A stretch of 64,000 nt of DNA from Rummeliibacillus suwonensis (GTDB lineage: Bacteria > Bacillota > Bacilli > Bacillales_A > Planococcaceae), in NCBI RefSeq assembly GCF_007896435.1, contig NZ_VCBL01000001.1, forward strand, positions 2,815,269 through 2,879,268, in the 5' to 3' direction. The translations under genes were made by a program, and so were the position numbers. The notes under the pieces are model-generated. The model saw only the letters and a list, made by a program, of their open reading frames with translations, did not search any database and had not been told where the DNA came from. Positions 35,673 to 44,942 of this stretch are shown here, piece by piece. The first letter of the stretch is position 1, and each line of letters opens with the position of its first letter.

Positions 35673-35698
35673 CCCCAACAACCTTTCCGTTGCTGAGG
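35673..35698 (-). terminator. Terminator after the dehydratase gene
   Basis: On the minus strand CCTCAGCAAC pairs with GTTGTTGGGG (two G-U) around GGAAAG, then TTTTTC. Confidence 0.8.
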
Positions 35699-35702
35699 AA
35701 TC

Positions 35703-37589
35703 TTATCCATATTTGCCTCCATTCACTACTACTAAGTTTGGTGGTGGAGGGGTGATTGTTTTGGCATTGGCTATTCGTATGAGTGTTTCTCTTAGTGTAT
35801 CGGCATCCTGCTCTAGTATGGAATCGAGCATCTGATAGAGTTTTTGCTTGTCGATGGGTTCTGCTTTTCCGATAAAGATTTTCGGGAATACTTGTTTTTT
35901 TTGGATTTCATCTTCATTTAATAGTTCTTCGAATAGTTTTTCGCCAGGTCTGATGCCCGAGAACTTGATGCCAATTTCTTCTTCTGTATAACCGGACAGT
36001 GTGATGAGATTTCGAGCCAAATCCACGATTTTGACGGGCTCCCCCATATTTAGGACGAATACTTCTCCCCCTCTTGCCAATGTGCTTGCTTGAAGAACTA
36101 GCCGTGATGCTTCTGGAATGGTCATAAAGTATCTCGTCATTTCTGGATGGGTCACCGTTACGGGTCCACCCGCTGCGATCTGCTTTTGAAAGAGAGGGAT
36201 AACGCTGCCCCTGCTTCCCAGCACATTGCCAAAACGCACGGCTACGAATTTCGTACTACTTTCTTTTGCTAGGTTTTGAACAATCATTTCTGCGAAGCGT
36301 TTCGTTGCGCCCATGATATTCAATGGGTTGACGGCTTTATCGGTCGAAATCATGACGAAGCATCCGACCCCAAATGTGTTTGCTGCTTCCGCTACATTCT
36401 TCGTACCAAAGATGTTATTTTTCACCGCTTCCGTGGCATTGAACTCCATCAACGGTACATGCTTATGGGCTGCGGCATGATAGACGACATCTGGTACATA
36501 CTGTGCAATGATTCCATATATTCGATCTCTATCTCGAATATCGGCAATGATCGGGATTAATTCAATCTCATTTTGATAGGCTTGTCTTAGTTCCATGTCG
36601 ATGTTATAAATGCTATTTTCACCGTGCCCTAAAAGGAGTAGTTTTTTAGGATGGAATTTACAGATTTGTCGGCATATTTCGGAGCCGATCGATCCTCCCG
36701 CACCTGTTACTAACACGGTTTTGCCTGTTAGCTCTTTTGAGATGCTCGTCATATCAAGCTCTACAGGTTCTCGTCCTAGTAAATCTTCTACTTGTACATC
36801 ACGAATATGATGGACAGCTATTTTCCCTGTGCAAAAGTCTTCAACGGATGGCATGATTTTGGTATTCACTTTTGTTTTCGCACATTCCTTGTAAATTCGA
36901 TTGAGTTCGGATTTTTTCAATGAAGGAATAGCAATGATGATGTTTTCTATTTTTAATTTTTCTACTAGCTGTGGAATGTCTTGAATGGTCCCTTTTACCT
37001 CTACCCCATAGATTTGGAGTCTCATCTTTTTTAGATCATCATCTGCAAAGGCGATCGGATAGAGATCCGTTTCAGTGCTTTTGAGTAATTGCCGAGCGAT
37101 CATCGAACCCGCAGAGCCAGCTCCAACAACGAGTGTCCGCTTTTTATCGGTGTTCAGTGTGATAAAACGATCACGAAATAATCGCCATGAGAATCGGGAG
37201 CCTCCAATGAGTAGCATATGCATCATCCATGTAATGCCTAATACCCGTATATCTATCGTTCGAAAGGCGATCACCTGAACGATGATCGTTGTTAAAATCG
37301 AAAATGTAATCGCCTTTATAATCGCCAGTAATTCTCGAATACTTGCATATTCCCATGTGTTGCGATACATCCGATACACAGCAGCAAATATATGATGACT
37401 AGTAAGTAATGTGATGGAACTAACCAACAAGAATGACATGGCGGTATATGGTAATGCAGGATAAACGATCAAATAGCTCAAAAATATTGCTGTAAAAACG
37501 ATAGTAGAGTCTAATAGTATTAATAACAGTAGTCTTTTATTGTATAGCAGTGTGTATCCTCCTCTAATGTTTAATTGAAGCCATTTCAT
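35703..37589 (-). CDS. Membrane-bound nucleotide-sugar 4,6-dehydratase/epimerase (CapD/EpsC/PglF family)
   Basis: This 628-residue protein has four N-terminal membrane spans, a CoA-binding-like Rossmann domain (TLVVGAGSAGSMIARQLL near 150) and a C-terminal short-chain dehydrogenase domain. There, TGAGGSIGSEICRQ near 293 binds NAD, and STDKAVNPLNIMGATKR near 410 carries the altered catalytic motif (M-x-x-x-K) of UDP-GlcNAc 4,6-dehydratases. The product would feed surface glycan synthesis. The ATG at 37589 lacks a ribosome site. A strong AGAGGAGG lies inside, 6-7 bases before a CTG at residue 14, where homologues usually begin (LLYNKRLLLLILLDS), so the true start may be CTG 37550. Confidence 0.85.
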   Translation of the reverse strand: MKWLQLNIRGGYTLLYNKRLLLLILLDSTIVFTAIFLSYLIVYPALPYTAMSFLLVSSITLLTSHHIFAAVYRMYRNTWEYASIRELLAIIKAITFSILTTIIVQVIAFRTIDIRVLGITWMMHMLLIGGSRFSWRLFRDRFITLNTDKKRTLVVGAGSAGSMIARQLLKSTETDLYPIAFADDDLKKMRLQIYGVEVKGTIQDIPQLVEKLKIENIIIAIPSLKKSELNRIYKECAKTKVNTKIMPSVEDFCTGKIAVHHIRDVQVEDLLGREPVELDMTSISKELTGKTVLVTGAGGSIGSEICRQICKFHPKKLLLLGHGENSIYNIDMELRQAYQNEIELIPIIADIRDRDRIYGIIAQYVPDVVYHAAAHKHVPLMEFNATEAVKNNIFGTKNVAEAANTFGVGCFVMISTDKAVNPLNIMGATKRFAEMIVQNLAKESSTKFVAVRFGNVLGSRGSVIPLFQKQIAAGGPVTVTHPEMTRYFMTIPEASRLVLQASTLARGGEVFVLNMGEPVKIVDLARNLITLSGYTEEEIGIKFSGIRPGEKLFEELLNEDEIQKKQVFPKIFIGKAEPIDKQKLYQMLDSILEQDADTLRETLIRIANAKTITPPPPNLVVVNGGKYG

Positions 37590-37759
37590 TATATGGGGCT
37601 TTTTTAGTAGCTATGACTGAAAAATATTTTTCTTTATTGGAAATTGGTCAAAATGACTGAGATTTGGCTAACCAAGTAACTATGAGAGATGACGCATGCG
37701 GTTTAGTCTATGAGAATAGTGGGAGTTTATGGATAGATGGTTTTATTTATTGGGGAGGG

Positions 37760-38290
37760 AGCCAGGATTGAAGGACTCCCTGCGAATGGACTTTATCCAT
37801 GGGAAATACTCTCTTATCCACGGGAAATAGACCTTTATCCACGGAAGGAGAGGTTCTATCCACGAATGAAGCTCCTCCATCCACGGAAAAACGAATTGTA
37901 TCCACGAACAAGAATATTTAAGTCTTAAATTGCTTACTCAGAGCTCCAAATGATGGTTGGTTTTTCCAAAATAAGAGTAGTCAAGGGTTTTTCTTTGGAA
38001 TTAGGAGCTGTTGCTCTAGTGGGAACGATCTCCTATTCGAAGATTTGAACCTCTATCTGGGAAAATAGCTTTCTATCCATGAAAATGGAGAGAGTTCTAC
38101 TTATGGGATAAGACTCTCCCATGATGGAGAAGGACAATCTGCGAATGAGAAACTTTCTATCCACGGGAAATACTCTCTTATCCGCGGGAAATGACCTGCC
38201 ATCCACGAAAGGAGAGGTTCTATCCACGGACGAAGCTCTTCCATCCATGGAAAAGCGAATTGTATCCACGAACAAGAATATTTACGTCCC
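37760..38290 (-). repeat. Type-1 21-bp tandem arrays (two, inverted)
   Basis: Two degenerate arrays, about 37760-37925 and 38040-38290, contain TATCCACGGAA-type units at roughly 21-bp spacing, the reverse complement of the TTCCGTGGATGGA units at 46.9, 48.6 and 53.3 kb. Each ends at its right with the shared terminal block (AATTGTATCCACGAAC). The two arrays are duplicates of one another over about 120 bp. No NERD gene is adjacent. Confidence 0.8.
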
Positions 38291-38482
38291 CCAATCGCTT
38301 ATTCAGAGCTCAAAAACGGATTATTTTACCAAAATAAAGTAATCATCTTTTAAATTAGGAAGTGTTGCTCTATCGAGTAGAACTGCTACTTTATCGATAG
38401 CGTTATCCCATTAGAAAATCCCCCTCACTGTCCACGCCACCTCTCTTCCCACCTGATATTTTGTGAAAAAAGCTCATTAAAA

Positions 38483-38515
38483 AACACCATCTGTGATTGA
38501 TCCATCAGATGGTGT
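38483..38515 (-). terminator. Terminator of the 877-residue glucosaminidase gene
   Basis: AACACCATCTG pairs with CAGATGGTGTT; six T follow on the minus strand. Confidence 0.85.
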
Positions 38516-38561
38516 TTGAATTTGCCTTTGGTATCATTAGAAATTAGTATCACTAGAATCA

Positions 38562-41195
38562 TTAGAATTTTGTCACGATTGTGGAGCTGACCCACCCTTT
38601 TGTTGTTTTGCCAGGAATAAAGACTTGATACCATGTTGTTCCAGCTTCGTCTGTTGATGTTGCTACCGCTCCTTTGGCATCTGTTACAAGTTTTAGGTAG
38701 GTATCTTTTTCTAATTTTACGATGACGGTTGAATCTTTGGTTGTAGCTTTGTTACGGACATTTGAATCGTCATAATTGGTGACGGCTAGATTTTGAATGT
38801 TTAAGTAGTCGCTTCTGATCCATGCTTGGTCATTGCCGTTGTAGCTGACACGGAACCAGCGTCCTTTGAAATTGCCGTTGCTGTCTTTATAATCTTTGAT
38901 GTCTGCGTTATGTCCTAAAATAGTAATCTGTTGTCCTAATGCTAGTGTCCCGATTTGTCTAGCAGACGTAGCATATGGCATAGAGTAGACAGGTGTTAAT
39001 AATGTTGCAGATGCCACGATTCCTTGATCGAATGTGTAGAATGTATCTGGTAGCGGCTTGTCCGCTGGAATAATGTGACTATAGACTTTGGTGATCGGCG
39101 CTGGATTTAATGTGCTAACTGGTTGAGCCGTGTAATATTTGCTGTCGTACGGTTTCATCTCTTCCATCAGTCTAGCAATGCTCCGTCCCCAATTTGTGTC
39201 TGTTGCATATTTTGTATTCATCCCGGCAATGTTGACACCATAGTTATAGATGGCGCCCGCTTTTAAATATTTGTTGTAGATGGCGTCTGCGTAGTATTCG
39301 AGCCCTTCTTGTCCAGATGGAAAATATAAGGCACAGGTAAATGGTGCTGAATCATAGGCTTGATAGCCGAAGAAATTGTTTTTGTATTGTGAGATGGCTG
39401 AACCTCCCCAGCCTGTTTCCCAAATAGCATGGGCCAGCATAAATTGCGCATTGATGCCATATTCTTTTTGGACTTTGAGAAATGCTGGAATCATTTTGTA
39501 AAGGTTGTTTGTTTGGATGCTCGTTCCTTTTTTCTTTACCAAATAATCTTCCATTTCTTTTTGCGTGATATTCGATACTTTTCGCAAGTTTTCTGCTATA
39601 TAGCTATTCCCGGTCTGTTCTGGTGAAATCCAGACGGTTTTACCACTGATGGTTCCTTGATAGTAGGTATTGCCATTGATGACTTCCGTTTTCTTAGCTG
39701 TGAAAGCGGTTGCTCGGTAGTCTGCAAGTGAGTCATATACCACATTGTTCGTTGTACCGTTTGAGATATTATAAGCTTTACCGAACCCTGTTAAGAACAG
39801 TTTTAAATTGGATGTAGTAGATGAAGTGATATTAGACAGAGTGATCTGCCCTTCTTCTACCCACCCGATTGCTTTTGTTGAGGTGCCATCTGTTCGGCTG
39901 ATTTCGTAATAGGTTTTGTTATCAATGGTTGCTTGTTTGTATACATAGAAATTTTCTTTTGTGTATATCGTACCTGCTTGTTGTGATGTAGCCAAGTCTG
40001 TTAGATCTTGATAAATTTTAGTTGATGTACTTTTCAAGATACCTACTTTCGTAATGGCTGCTGTTTCTGGTTGAACGGGCGTTTCCGTATTCGTTGATGG
40101 AGCATTTTTTACTTGTGTTGATGAAACCCAGATGCTTTTATTGTTCGGTGTTATACCTTGATACCAGATTTCATTGCCTGCCTTGATCGCTTTTTTGATC
40201 GTGAATTTTTGATCTTTGTAGTTCGCTAATGATTTTTCGGCAATGCTATTCGTACCGCCCCATTGAATGTTGTAGCCCTTGCCCGTACCCTTTAGTACTT
40301 GGGGAGTGGTTGGCACTTTAGCAGTTGTTTGAGCTACACTTTTTAGATCCGTGCTTTTGACCCAACCAATTATAGAAGTTGTGCCTGTTTGAGATGTGCT
40401 CAGTTGGAAGTAGATCGTTTTTCCAATTGTTGCTTGTTGATTGATGTAATAAGTTTTTTCCGTCTTTTTAGATGTTGCGGCTGCTGATTTTTTTAGGTTA
40501 TTGATATCTGAATAGATTTTAGCAGTTTGGGTGTTGATACGACCAAGTCTATTTACCTTTTTTAGTACGGGTTTAATCGTCGTTGAAGGTTTTTTCGTGG
40601 TTAATTGATTCGCTTTTAACCAAATGGTTTGACCATTCAACGTGCCGCTATACCATGTATCGCTGCCCACTTTTTCGGTTGTTTTTGTTTTAAAAAGGGT
40701 GTTTTTATCCGTACTAAGAGAAATAAAAAGGATATTTTTTGATCCTCCCCATGGTCTTGTATAGCCTTTGCCAGTGCCTAATATATATCTTTTAGTTGTA
40801 CTGTTTTTGAGTAATTGATGCGCTTTTGTTGTGAGATCTTTTGCCTTCACCCAACCGATTGCCGCACGGGATGCGCTTTTGTAATTACTGATTTGATAAT
40901 ACGTTGTTTTATTGTAAACGGCTTTTTTATTTATGTAATACGTAAGTTGTAGTTTTTGAGCACCAGCCTTTGTTCCCTTTGTAGCGGTTGGCACTTTATA
41001 AATGATGGCTTTTCCAGTTTTGAATCTGCCTAGTCTACTCGTTTTTGTTTGTTTGACGGTTTTTGTTGGTTGTGTAACTGTTGTTTTTGCAGTTGCTTTT
41101 AGTGCCGGTAAATACATTGTCGCAGTTGATGCAAGCATGGCTGCTGATATAACCGCTGTCGTAAGTCTTTTATGAGACTTTTGCCGTGTAAACAT
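38562..41195 (-). CDS. Secreted glucosaminidase with SH3/GW-type wall modules
   Basis: This 877-residue protein has a signal peptide (first 38 residues). Repeated SH3/GW-like modules occupy about 55-530, each with a GWVKAKDL- or IWLKANQL-type ending and a GTGKGY...WGG motif. The catalytic domain follows at about 545-690: QFMLAHAIWETGWGGSAISQ holds the conserved Glu of the GH73-like glucosaminidase family, followed by FGYQAYDSAPF and YGVNIAGMNTKYATD. Two further SH3 modules end the protein. It would cleave the glycan backbone of peptidoglycan at the cell surface, as LytD does, in daughter-cell separation or turnover. A shorter paralogue lies at 45072. Confidence 0.88.
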   Translation of the reverse strand: MFTRQKSHKRLTTAVISAAMLASTATMYLPALKATAKTTVTQPTKTVKQTKTSRLGRFKTGKAIIYKVPTATKGTKAGAQKLQLTYYINKKAVYNKTTYYQISNYKSASRAAIGWVKAKDLTTKAHQLLKNSTTKRYILGTGKGYTRPWGGSKNILFISLSTDKNTLFKTKTTEKVGSDTWYSGTLNGQTIWLKANQLTTKKPSTTIKPVLKKVNRLGRINTQTAKIYSDINNLKKSAAATSKKTEKTYYINQQATIGKTIYFQLSTSQTGTTSIIGWVKSTDLKSVAQTTAKVPTTPQVLKGTGKGYNIQWGGTNSIAEKSLANYKDQKFTIKKAIKAGNEIWYQGITPNNKSIWVSSTQVKNAPSTNTETPVQPETAAITKVGILKSTSTKIYQDLTDLATSQQAGTIYTKENFYVYKQATIDNKTYYEISRTDGTSTKAIGWVEEGQITLSNITSSTTSNLKLFLTGFGKAYNISNGTTNNVVYDSLADYRATAFTAKKTEVINGNTYYQGTISGKTVWISPEQTGNSYIAENLRKVSNITQKEMEDYLVKKKGTSIQTNNLYKMIPAFLKVQKEYGINAQFMLAHAIWETGWGGSAISQYKNNFFGYQAYDSAPFTCALYFPSGQEGLEYYADAIYNKYLKAGAIYNYGVNIAGMNTKYATDTNWGRSIARLMEEMKPYDSKYYTAQPVSTLNPAPITKVYSHIIPADKPLPDTFYTFDQGIVASATLLTPVYSMPYATSARQIGTLALGQQITILGHNADIKDYKDSNGNFKGRWFRVSYNGNDQAWIRSDYLNIQNLAVTNYDDSNVRNKATTKDSTVIVKLEKDTYLKLVTDAKGAVATSTDEAGTTWYQVFIPGKTTKGWVSSTIVTKF

Positions 41196-41219
41196 CTATA
41201 ATCTTCCTCCCTATTAAAA

Positions 41220-41556
41220 TAGTGGATTTTTACTAACTATAGCATATATTTGAGTGATTTGAACAGATTTTCACAGATTAGAAACAAAAGCTGGGAAGGG
41301 CGTAAGATATGGCTAGGATCTTTTGATTTGTACAATTTGTGATAAAGTTGAGACTAGTGTGAAATATAGCTAGATTCTTTTATTGACCTTGAGGATAAGT
41401 CAGGTATCTTGAAATTGATTCAGAAGAAAAGCTAGAATGCTTTTTCAAATTATCATCTGTCGAATAGGCTTTCTTGAGAGTGATTCAAAAGCAAGCTAAA
41501 TATTTTTTCAAACCATTATCTATCGAATGGACATCCTTGAAATTGGCTCAAAAGCA
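41220..41556. other. Gene-free stretch with degenerate 60-bp repeats
   Basis: Three diverged copies of about 60 bp, near 41408, 41472 and 41532, share CTTGA...ATTCA(A/G)AAG(A/C)AAGC and TT(C/T)AAA motifs. No gene seen. Confidence 0.55.
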
Positions 41557-41592
41557 AAGCCAGAAATGCTGATGTTTCAACTTTTCTGGCTT
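41557..41592 (-). terminator. Terminator after resA
   Basis: AAGCCAGAAA pairs with TTTCTGGCTT just beyond the resA stop. Confidence 0.75.
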
Positions 41593-41598
41593 GTTTCA

Positions 41599-42129
41599 TT
41601 ATTTTGGCATGATTTGTTTCATATTGGCTACGATATCGTTTTCAGACATTTGGCCGGTGATGATTTTTTCGATCTTGCCTTCTGGGCTGATAAGCAGTGT
41701 TGTTGGTAACGGATCGATGTTGTATGCTCTCATCACTGACTTGGTATGGTCGATCAGGACTGGAAAAGTTAATTCTTTGCGATCGATATATTTTTGGCCA
41801 GAGAGTTTCGGTTCTGCGATGTTGACCGCTAATACTTGAACACCTTGATTTTTGTACGTTTGATATTGTTGATCGATTAATGGAAATTCCCGTTCACAAG
41901 GTTTACACCAAGTTCCCCAGAAATTGAGGAAGACGCCTTGTCCTTTGTATTCTGATAATTGATGCTCTTTCCCGTTCATATCGACTAGCACAAAATCAGG
42001 TGCTTTATCACCTACTTTTATTATCTCTGCCTGATCTTTCGTTGCTGTATTGTAAATGGTATACACAATGGCTGCGAAAAGGACAAGCAAAATAACTAGG
42101 CGCAGATAGAATCGTTTTTTCTTATTCAT
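41599..42129 (-). CDS. resA: Thiol-disulfide oxidoreductase ResA
   Basis: This 176-residue protein has one N-terminal membrane anchor and an extracytoplasmic thioredoxin fold of the ResA/TlpA type. The active site is WGTWCKPCEREFP near residue 75, with the family's cis-Pro segment PLPTTLLI near 140. ResA reduces disulfides in apocytochrome c so that haem can be attached. Here it follows bdbC by about 145 bases rather than a res cytochrome operon, so it may be a general extracytoplasmic thiol reductase. The start is ATG with GGAAGGGG upstream. Confidence 0.85.
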   Translation of the reverse strand: MNKKKRFYLRLVILLVLFAAIVYTIYNTATKDQAEIIKVGDKAPDFVLVDMNGKEHQLSEYKGQGVFLNFWGTWCKPCEREFPLIDQQYQTYKNQGVQVLAVNIAEPKLSGQKYIDRKELTFPVLIDHTKSVMRAYNIDPLPTTLLISPEGKIEKIITGQMSENDIVANMKQIMPK

Positions 42130-42273
42130 AATCCCCTTCCTTTCCTATTTGCGAGACCGCTTGAAAAGTCGTTCATATCCAACGAAATAATAAAAATCAG
42201 CTTCTTATCGGCAAAAACATATTTTTTTATCATAAAAGTGAAAATGCTATCATTTTTCTAATGGTTTCCTTCC

Positions 42274-42678
42274 TTATTTACGTTTCCAAAGTACAAGCAT
42301 TGAGATCGTAATGATGGTAAAAGCAATCAATGCTAAAAATGGAATGGTGATAAAACCAAGCCAATTAATATATTGACCAGAGCATGGAACGCCACTTGTA
42401 CATGTTGCGAATTCATGCATGGATGGGATCTTTTGGAGCGCATAATGATAGCTCGAAGTTGCCATCCCAATGATGGATATCGGTAAAATGTATTTGTAAA
42501 TGGTTTTTTCTTGATGATAAAAAGCGATTCCTAGAAAGATGACAAGCGGATACATTAAAATTCGCTGATACCAGCAAAGGGTACATGGGATGAAGTCCAT
42601 CACTTCGCTAAAAAATAGGCTACCTCCCATAGCGATAATGGACGTCACCCATGCAAGCAATAATGGTTTATTGATCAT
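42274..42678 (-). CDS. bdbC: Disulfide oxidoreductase BdbC (DsbB-like)
   Basis: This 134-residue protein has four membrane spans and two cysteine pairs facing outward: CTLCWYQR near residue 32 and CTSGVPC near 95. It reoxidises BdbD using quinone. Its ATG overlaps the bdbD stop by 4 bases, so the two are translationally coupled, as in B. subtilis bdbDC. BdbC is needed for disulfides in competence pseudopilins and secreted proteins. Confidence 0.92.
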   Translation of the reverse strand: MINKPLLLAWVTSIIAMGGSLFFSEVMDFIPCTLCWYQRILMYPLVIFLGIAFYHQEKTIYKYILPISIIGMATSSYHYALQKIPSMHEFATCTSGVPCSGQYINWLGFITIPFLALIAFTIITISMLVLWKRK

Positions 42679-43316
42679 TTGGAAGCCTCATCTACCATCT
42701 TATTGAAATCGTCCATTGTCTTTCCCTTAAATTCCTTACCGCCTATGAAAATCGCTGGTGTTGCTTGTACTTTTAATTTGTTTGCTGTTTTCATATCTTT
42801 CTTGAAAGCATCTTTTGCTTTGTTTTTTTCGAATGCTTTTACTACTTTTTCAGTTTCAGCTTTATTAGCAACTTGACCTAATACGGCTTTCAAGAAATCT
42901 TCAGTCATTTGATTTTCTTTGCCGGCTTTTGTTGTTTGGTTCGCAAATAGTAATTCGTGGAATTTCCAAAACTTTTCGTTGCCTAGTTGTTGATAGACTG
43001 TTTCAGCAAATTGTGCAGCTGTTGTTGAATCCGGTGCAATAAATGCATAGTTCATGAAATATAATTTTGCTTTTCCTGTTTCAACAAATTGTTGTTGGAT
43101 GTAAGGAAGTAGACTTTCATTGAATTCGGCACAGTGAGGGCATTTATAATCGCCAAATTCAACGATTTCTACTGGTGCAGACTCTTTACCAATATAAGGT
43201 TGATCCTTATAATCGATGGTTGAAGCTGCAGATTTATCACTTTTTCCATTTAATACAATTAGAGCGATTAGGCAGATTGCTATAACGCCTATAATCCAAA
43301 ATATTTTCTTAGACAA
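42675..43316 (-). CDS. bdbD: Thiol-disulfide oxidoreductase BdbD (DsbA-like)
   Basis: This 213-residue protein has an N-terminal membrane anchor and a DsbA-type thioredoxin domain with active site FGDYKCPHCAEF near residue 57 and a cis-Pro segment VQATPAIFIGG near 185. It introduces disulfides into exported proteins. The start is TTG 43316, since AAAGGAGAG lies 8 bases upstream. Two palindromic BlaI-type sites lie 20 and 85 bases upstream, so it is probably repressed by the adjacent BlaI-family protein. Confidence 0.9.
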   Translation of the reverse strand: MSKKIFWIIGVIAICLIALIVLNGKSDKSAASTIDYKDQPYIGKESAPVEIVEFGDYKCPHCAEFNESLLPYIQQQFVETGKAKLYFMNYAFIAPDSTTAAQFAETVYQQLGNEKFWKFHELLFANQTTKAGKENQMTEDFLKAVLGQVANKAETEKVVKAFEKNKAKDAFKKDMKTANKLKVQATPAIFIGGKEFKGKTMDDFNKMVDEASK

Positions 43317-43336
43317 ATGATTTCTCTCCTTTTATA

Positions 43337-43351
43337 ACTATATAATGTAGT
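43337..43351. promoter_or_regulatory. BlaI-type operator, site 1
   Basis: ACTATATAATGTAGT: inverted half-sites of ACTACA/TGTAGT type separated by 3 bases, between the promoter region and the ribosome site of bdbD. Confidence 0.65.
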
Positions 43352-43401
43352 GCTGTTTATGATTGACATTCCAAAAGTTTGCTTGATGTCCAGCCTTTAT
43401 A

Positions 43402-43416
43402 ACTACACAATGTAGT
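43402..43416. promoter_or_regulatory. BlaI-type operator, site 2
   Basis: ACTACACAATGTAGT, a perfect inverted repeat with 6-base arms and a 3-base spacer. On the minus strand TTGCAC lies 8-13 bases upstream of it and an AT-rich TAGTTAT follows, so it would cover a promoter. Confidence 0.75.
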
Positions 43417-43440
43417 GTAATTGTGCAAAAAATTTACGCA

Positions 43441-44304
43441 CTACGCAAGCACGTAAATAAATACGATGCAGATCAAGCTAAAAATCATCACTGATTTGAA
43501 AGCTATGTCTACTGGGATTTTCAGTTTAAAATCTTTTAAAGGATTTAACATATATTCGATTCTGTAGTTGATCGATGTATCCGCAAATGATACGTAAACC
43601 AAAGGCGTTGCGTCTGCCTTCCCTACTTTCAACATTTTCAACAGTGCACTACCAATATTCATCGATGTGGCTTGCTTTTCAATCGCTAAATTATCCGCCA
43701 ATAATTCTTGAATAATTCGATACTGACTGCTAAACCATTTTAAGATCGGGATGTAGAAAAACGATGATGCACAAAATGATAGCAAAAAGATTTTTAGTGG
43801 ATCAAAGTTTTTTTGGTGATGCATTTCATGGTAAATAACCGCGTCGAGTTCGTCATCATTCAGTAAATTCATAAGACCTGTTGAGATAATCACTTTAGGT
43901 GATAAAAATCCCATTGTAATGGCAAGTGGAACAGGATAAGAAATGACGATAATCGATTCTTTTTTTGCGCCGTATTTTTTGTTTAACTCTTTCGTTAATG
44001 CAGAATTTTGATATAGACGGAATTTTATCTTCAACGTGAAGTAGCGGACCATTTCCGAACCCAATTTCCATAGTGCAAATAGTAATGTAAAGACAACCAA
44101 GGTATCAAGAAGGTATTCAAATGATGATAAGCCGATCGCCTTTAATGTCACATGGCATACTTCAACAAGGTTGTGGAATTTTAAACTTGCACAACCAGTA
44201 GTCATAGCTATGACATACAAAACCATCTGTAAGAAGATCGTTCCAGAGATCAAAAATGTGGCGATTAACATCATGCCGGATATGCGTTTTTGGCGTTTTT
44301 CCAT
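43441..44304 (-). CDS. M56-family (BlaR1-like) membrane metallopeptidase without sensor domain
   Basis: This 287-residue protein has several membrane spans and the zinc protease motif HEMHH in VIYHEMHHQKNFDP near residue 155, with a downstream Glu in QELLADNLA. This is the peptidase core of BlaR1/MecR1, which inactivates a BlaI-type repressor after signal sensing. The C-terminal penicillin-binding sensor domain is absent: the protein ends with a last span soon after the core. The signal is therefore something other than a beta-lactam acylating this protein. It follows the BlaI-like gene by 3 bases. Confidence 0.85.
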   Translation of the reverse strand: MEKRQKRISGMMLIATFLISGTIFLQMVLYVIAMTTGCASLKFHNLVEVCHVTLKAIGLSSFEYLLDTLVVFTLLFALWKLGSEMVRYFTLKIKFRLYQNSALTKELNKKYGAKKESIIVISYPVPLAITMGFLSPKVIISTGLMNLLNDDELDAVIYHEMHHQKNFDPLKIFLLSFCASSFFYIPILKWFSSQYRIIQELLADNLAIEKQATSMNIGSALLKMLKVGKADATPLVYVSFADTSINYRIEYMLNPLKDFKLKIPVDIAFKSVMIFSLICIVFIYVLA

Positions 44305-44307
44305 ATG

Positions 44308-44730
44308 TTATCGTTCCTTTTTCAGTTCTTTAATCTTCATCTCAAGTTTGGCCACTAGTTCGTCATCTACATCCTCTAGCGCATCGAGCATATGACTGAC
44401 CACGACATTGCCAAATTCATCCATCAGCTCAGTGGTCATTTCTTTGGATTGCACATTGAGAAATTCATCTCTAGACTGAACAGGCTTGTACAGGGAAGAT
44501 CTTCCTTCGGTTCTCTTTTGAAGGATCCCCTTTTCTACTAACCGGTTCATCACCGTCATGACCGTATTAAAATTTTTCGTCTTGTCTTTTTCAAGAATAT
44601 GTTGGACTTCTTTGATGGTCATTTCATCATGATTCCACAATATGTCCATAATCTTGGCTTCAAGCGGCCCAAAGAAACGATTGAGTCCACTTTCATGCAT
44701 CTTAAATTTACGAATATTCATATTGGACAC
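44308..44730 (-). CDS. BlaI/MecI/CopY-family repressor
   Basis: This 140-residue protein has the BlaI winged helix: LGPLEAKIMDILWNHDEMTIKEVQHIL (read here with FFGPLE) near residue 20-45 and NTVMTVMNRLVEKGILQKR as the recognition region near 55-75, followed by a helical dimerisation tail. Such repressors bind TACA/TGTA palindromes and are removed by cleavage through an M56 protease. Half-conserved sites lie just upstream of its own ATG and two better sites lie before bdbD, so it likely controls itself and bdbDC-resA. Confidence 0.88.
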   Translation of the reverse strand: MSNMNIRKFKMHESGLNRFFGPLEAKIMDILWNHDEMTIKEVQHILEKDKTKNFNTVMTVMNRLVEKGILQKRTEGRSSLYKPVQSRDEFLNVQSKEMTTELMDEFGNVVVSHMLDALEDVDDELVAKLEMKIKELKKER

Positions 44731-44743
44731 CTCACATCGTTAC

Positions 44744-44758
44744 ATTACTCATTGTAGT
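44744..44758. promoter_or_regulatory. BlaI-type operator, site 3 (weak)
   Basis: ATTACTCATTGTAGT: one perfect TGTAGT half-site and a 4-of-6 partner, 14 bases upstream of the repressor ATG. It suggests autoregulation. Confidence 0.5.
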
Positions 44759-44811
44759 GTTAGGAAGAGTGGGCGTCAACTGTTATTTCTTTTTGGAGGG
44801 AAGTTGATTGG

Positions 44812-44942
44812 TGATAGTGGAGCTTGGGCGATTCTTTGAGAGGAGTTGATTCGTAGTAGTGGAGAGGCGCCGATTCTTTGGGGTGGATGGGTTGTAGCAG
44901 TGGAGAGGCGTCGATTCTTTGAGCTGAATGGGTTGTAGCAGT
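44812..44942. repeat. Short tandem repeat, about 41-bp unit
   Basis: Three diverged units share AGTGGAGAGGCG(C/T)CGATTCTTTG and (A/G)TGGGTTGTAG, starting near 44812, 44856 and 44897. No gene. GC-richer than its surroundings. Confidence 0.75.
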
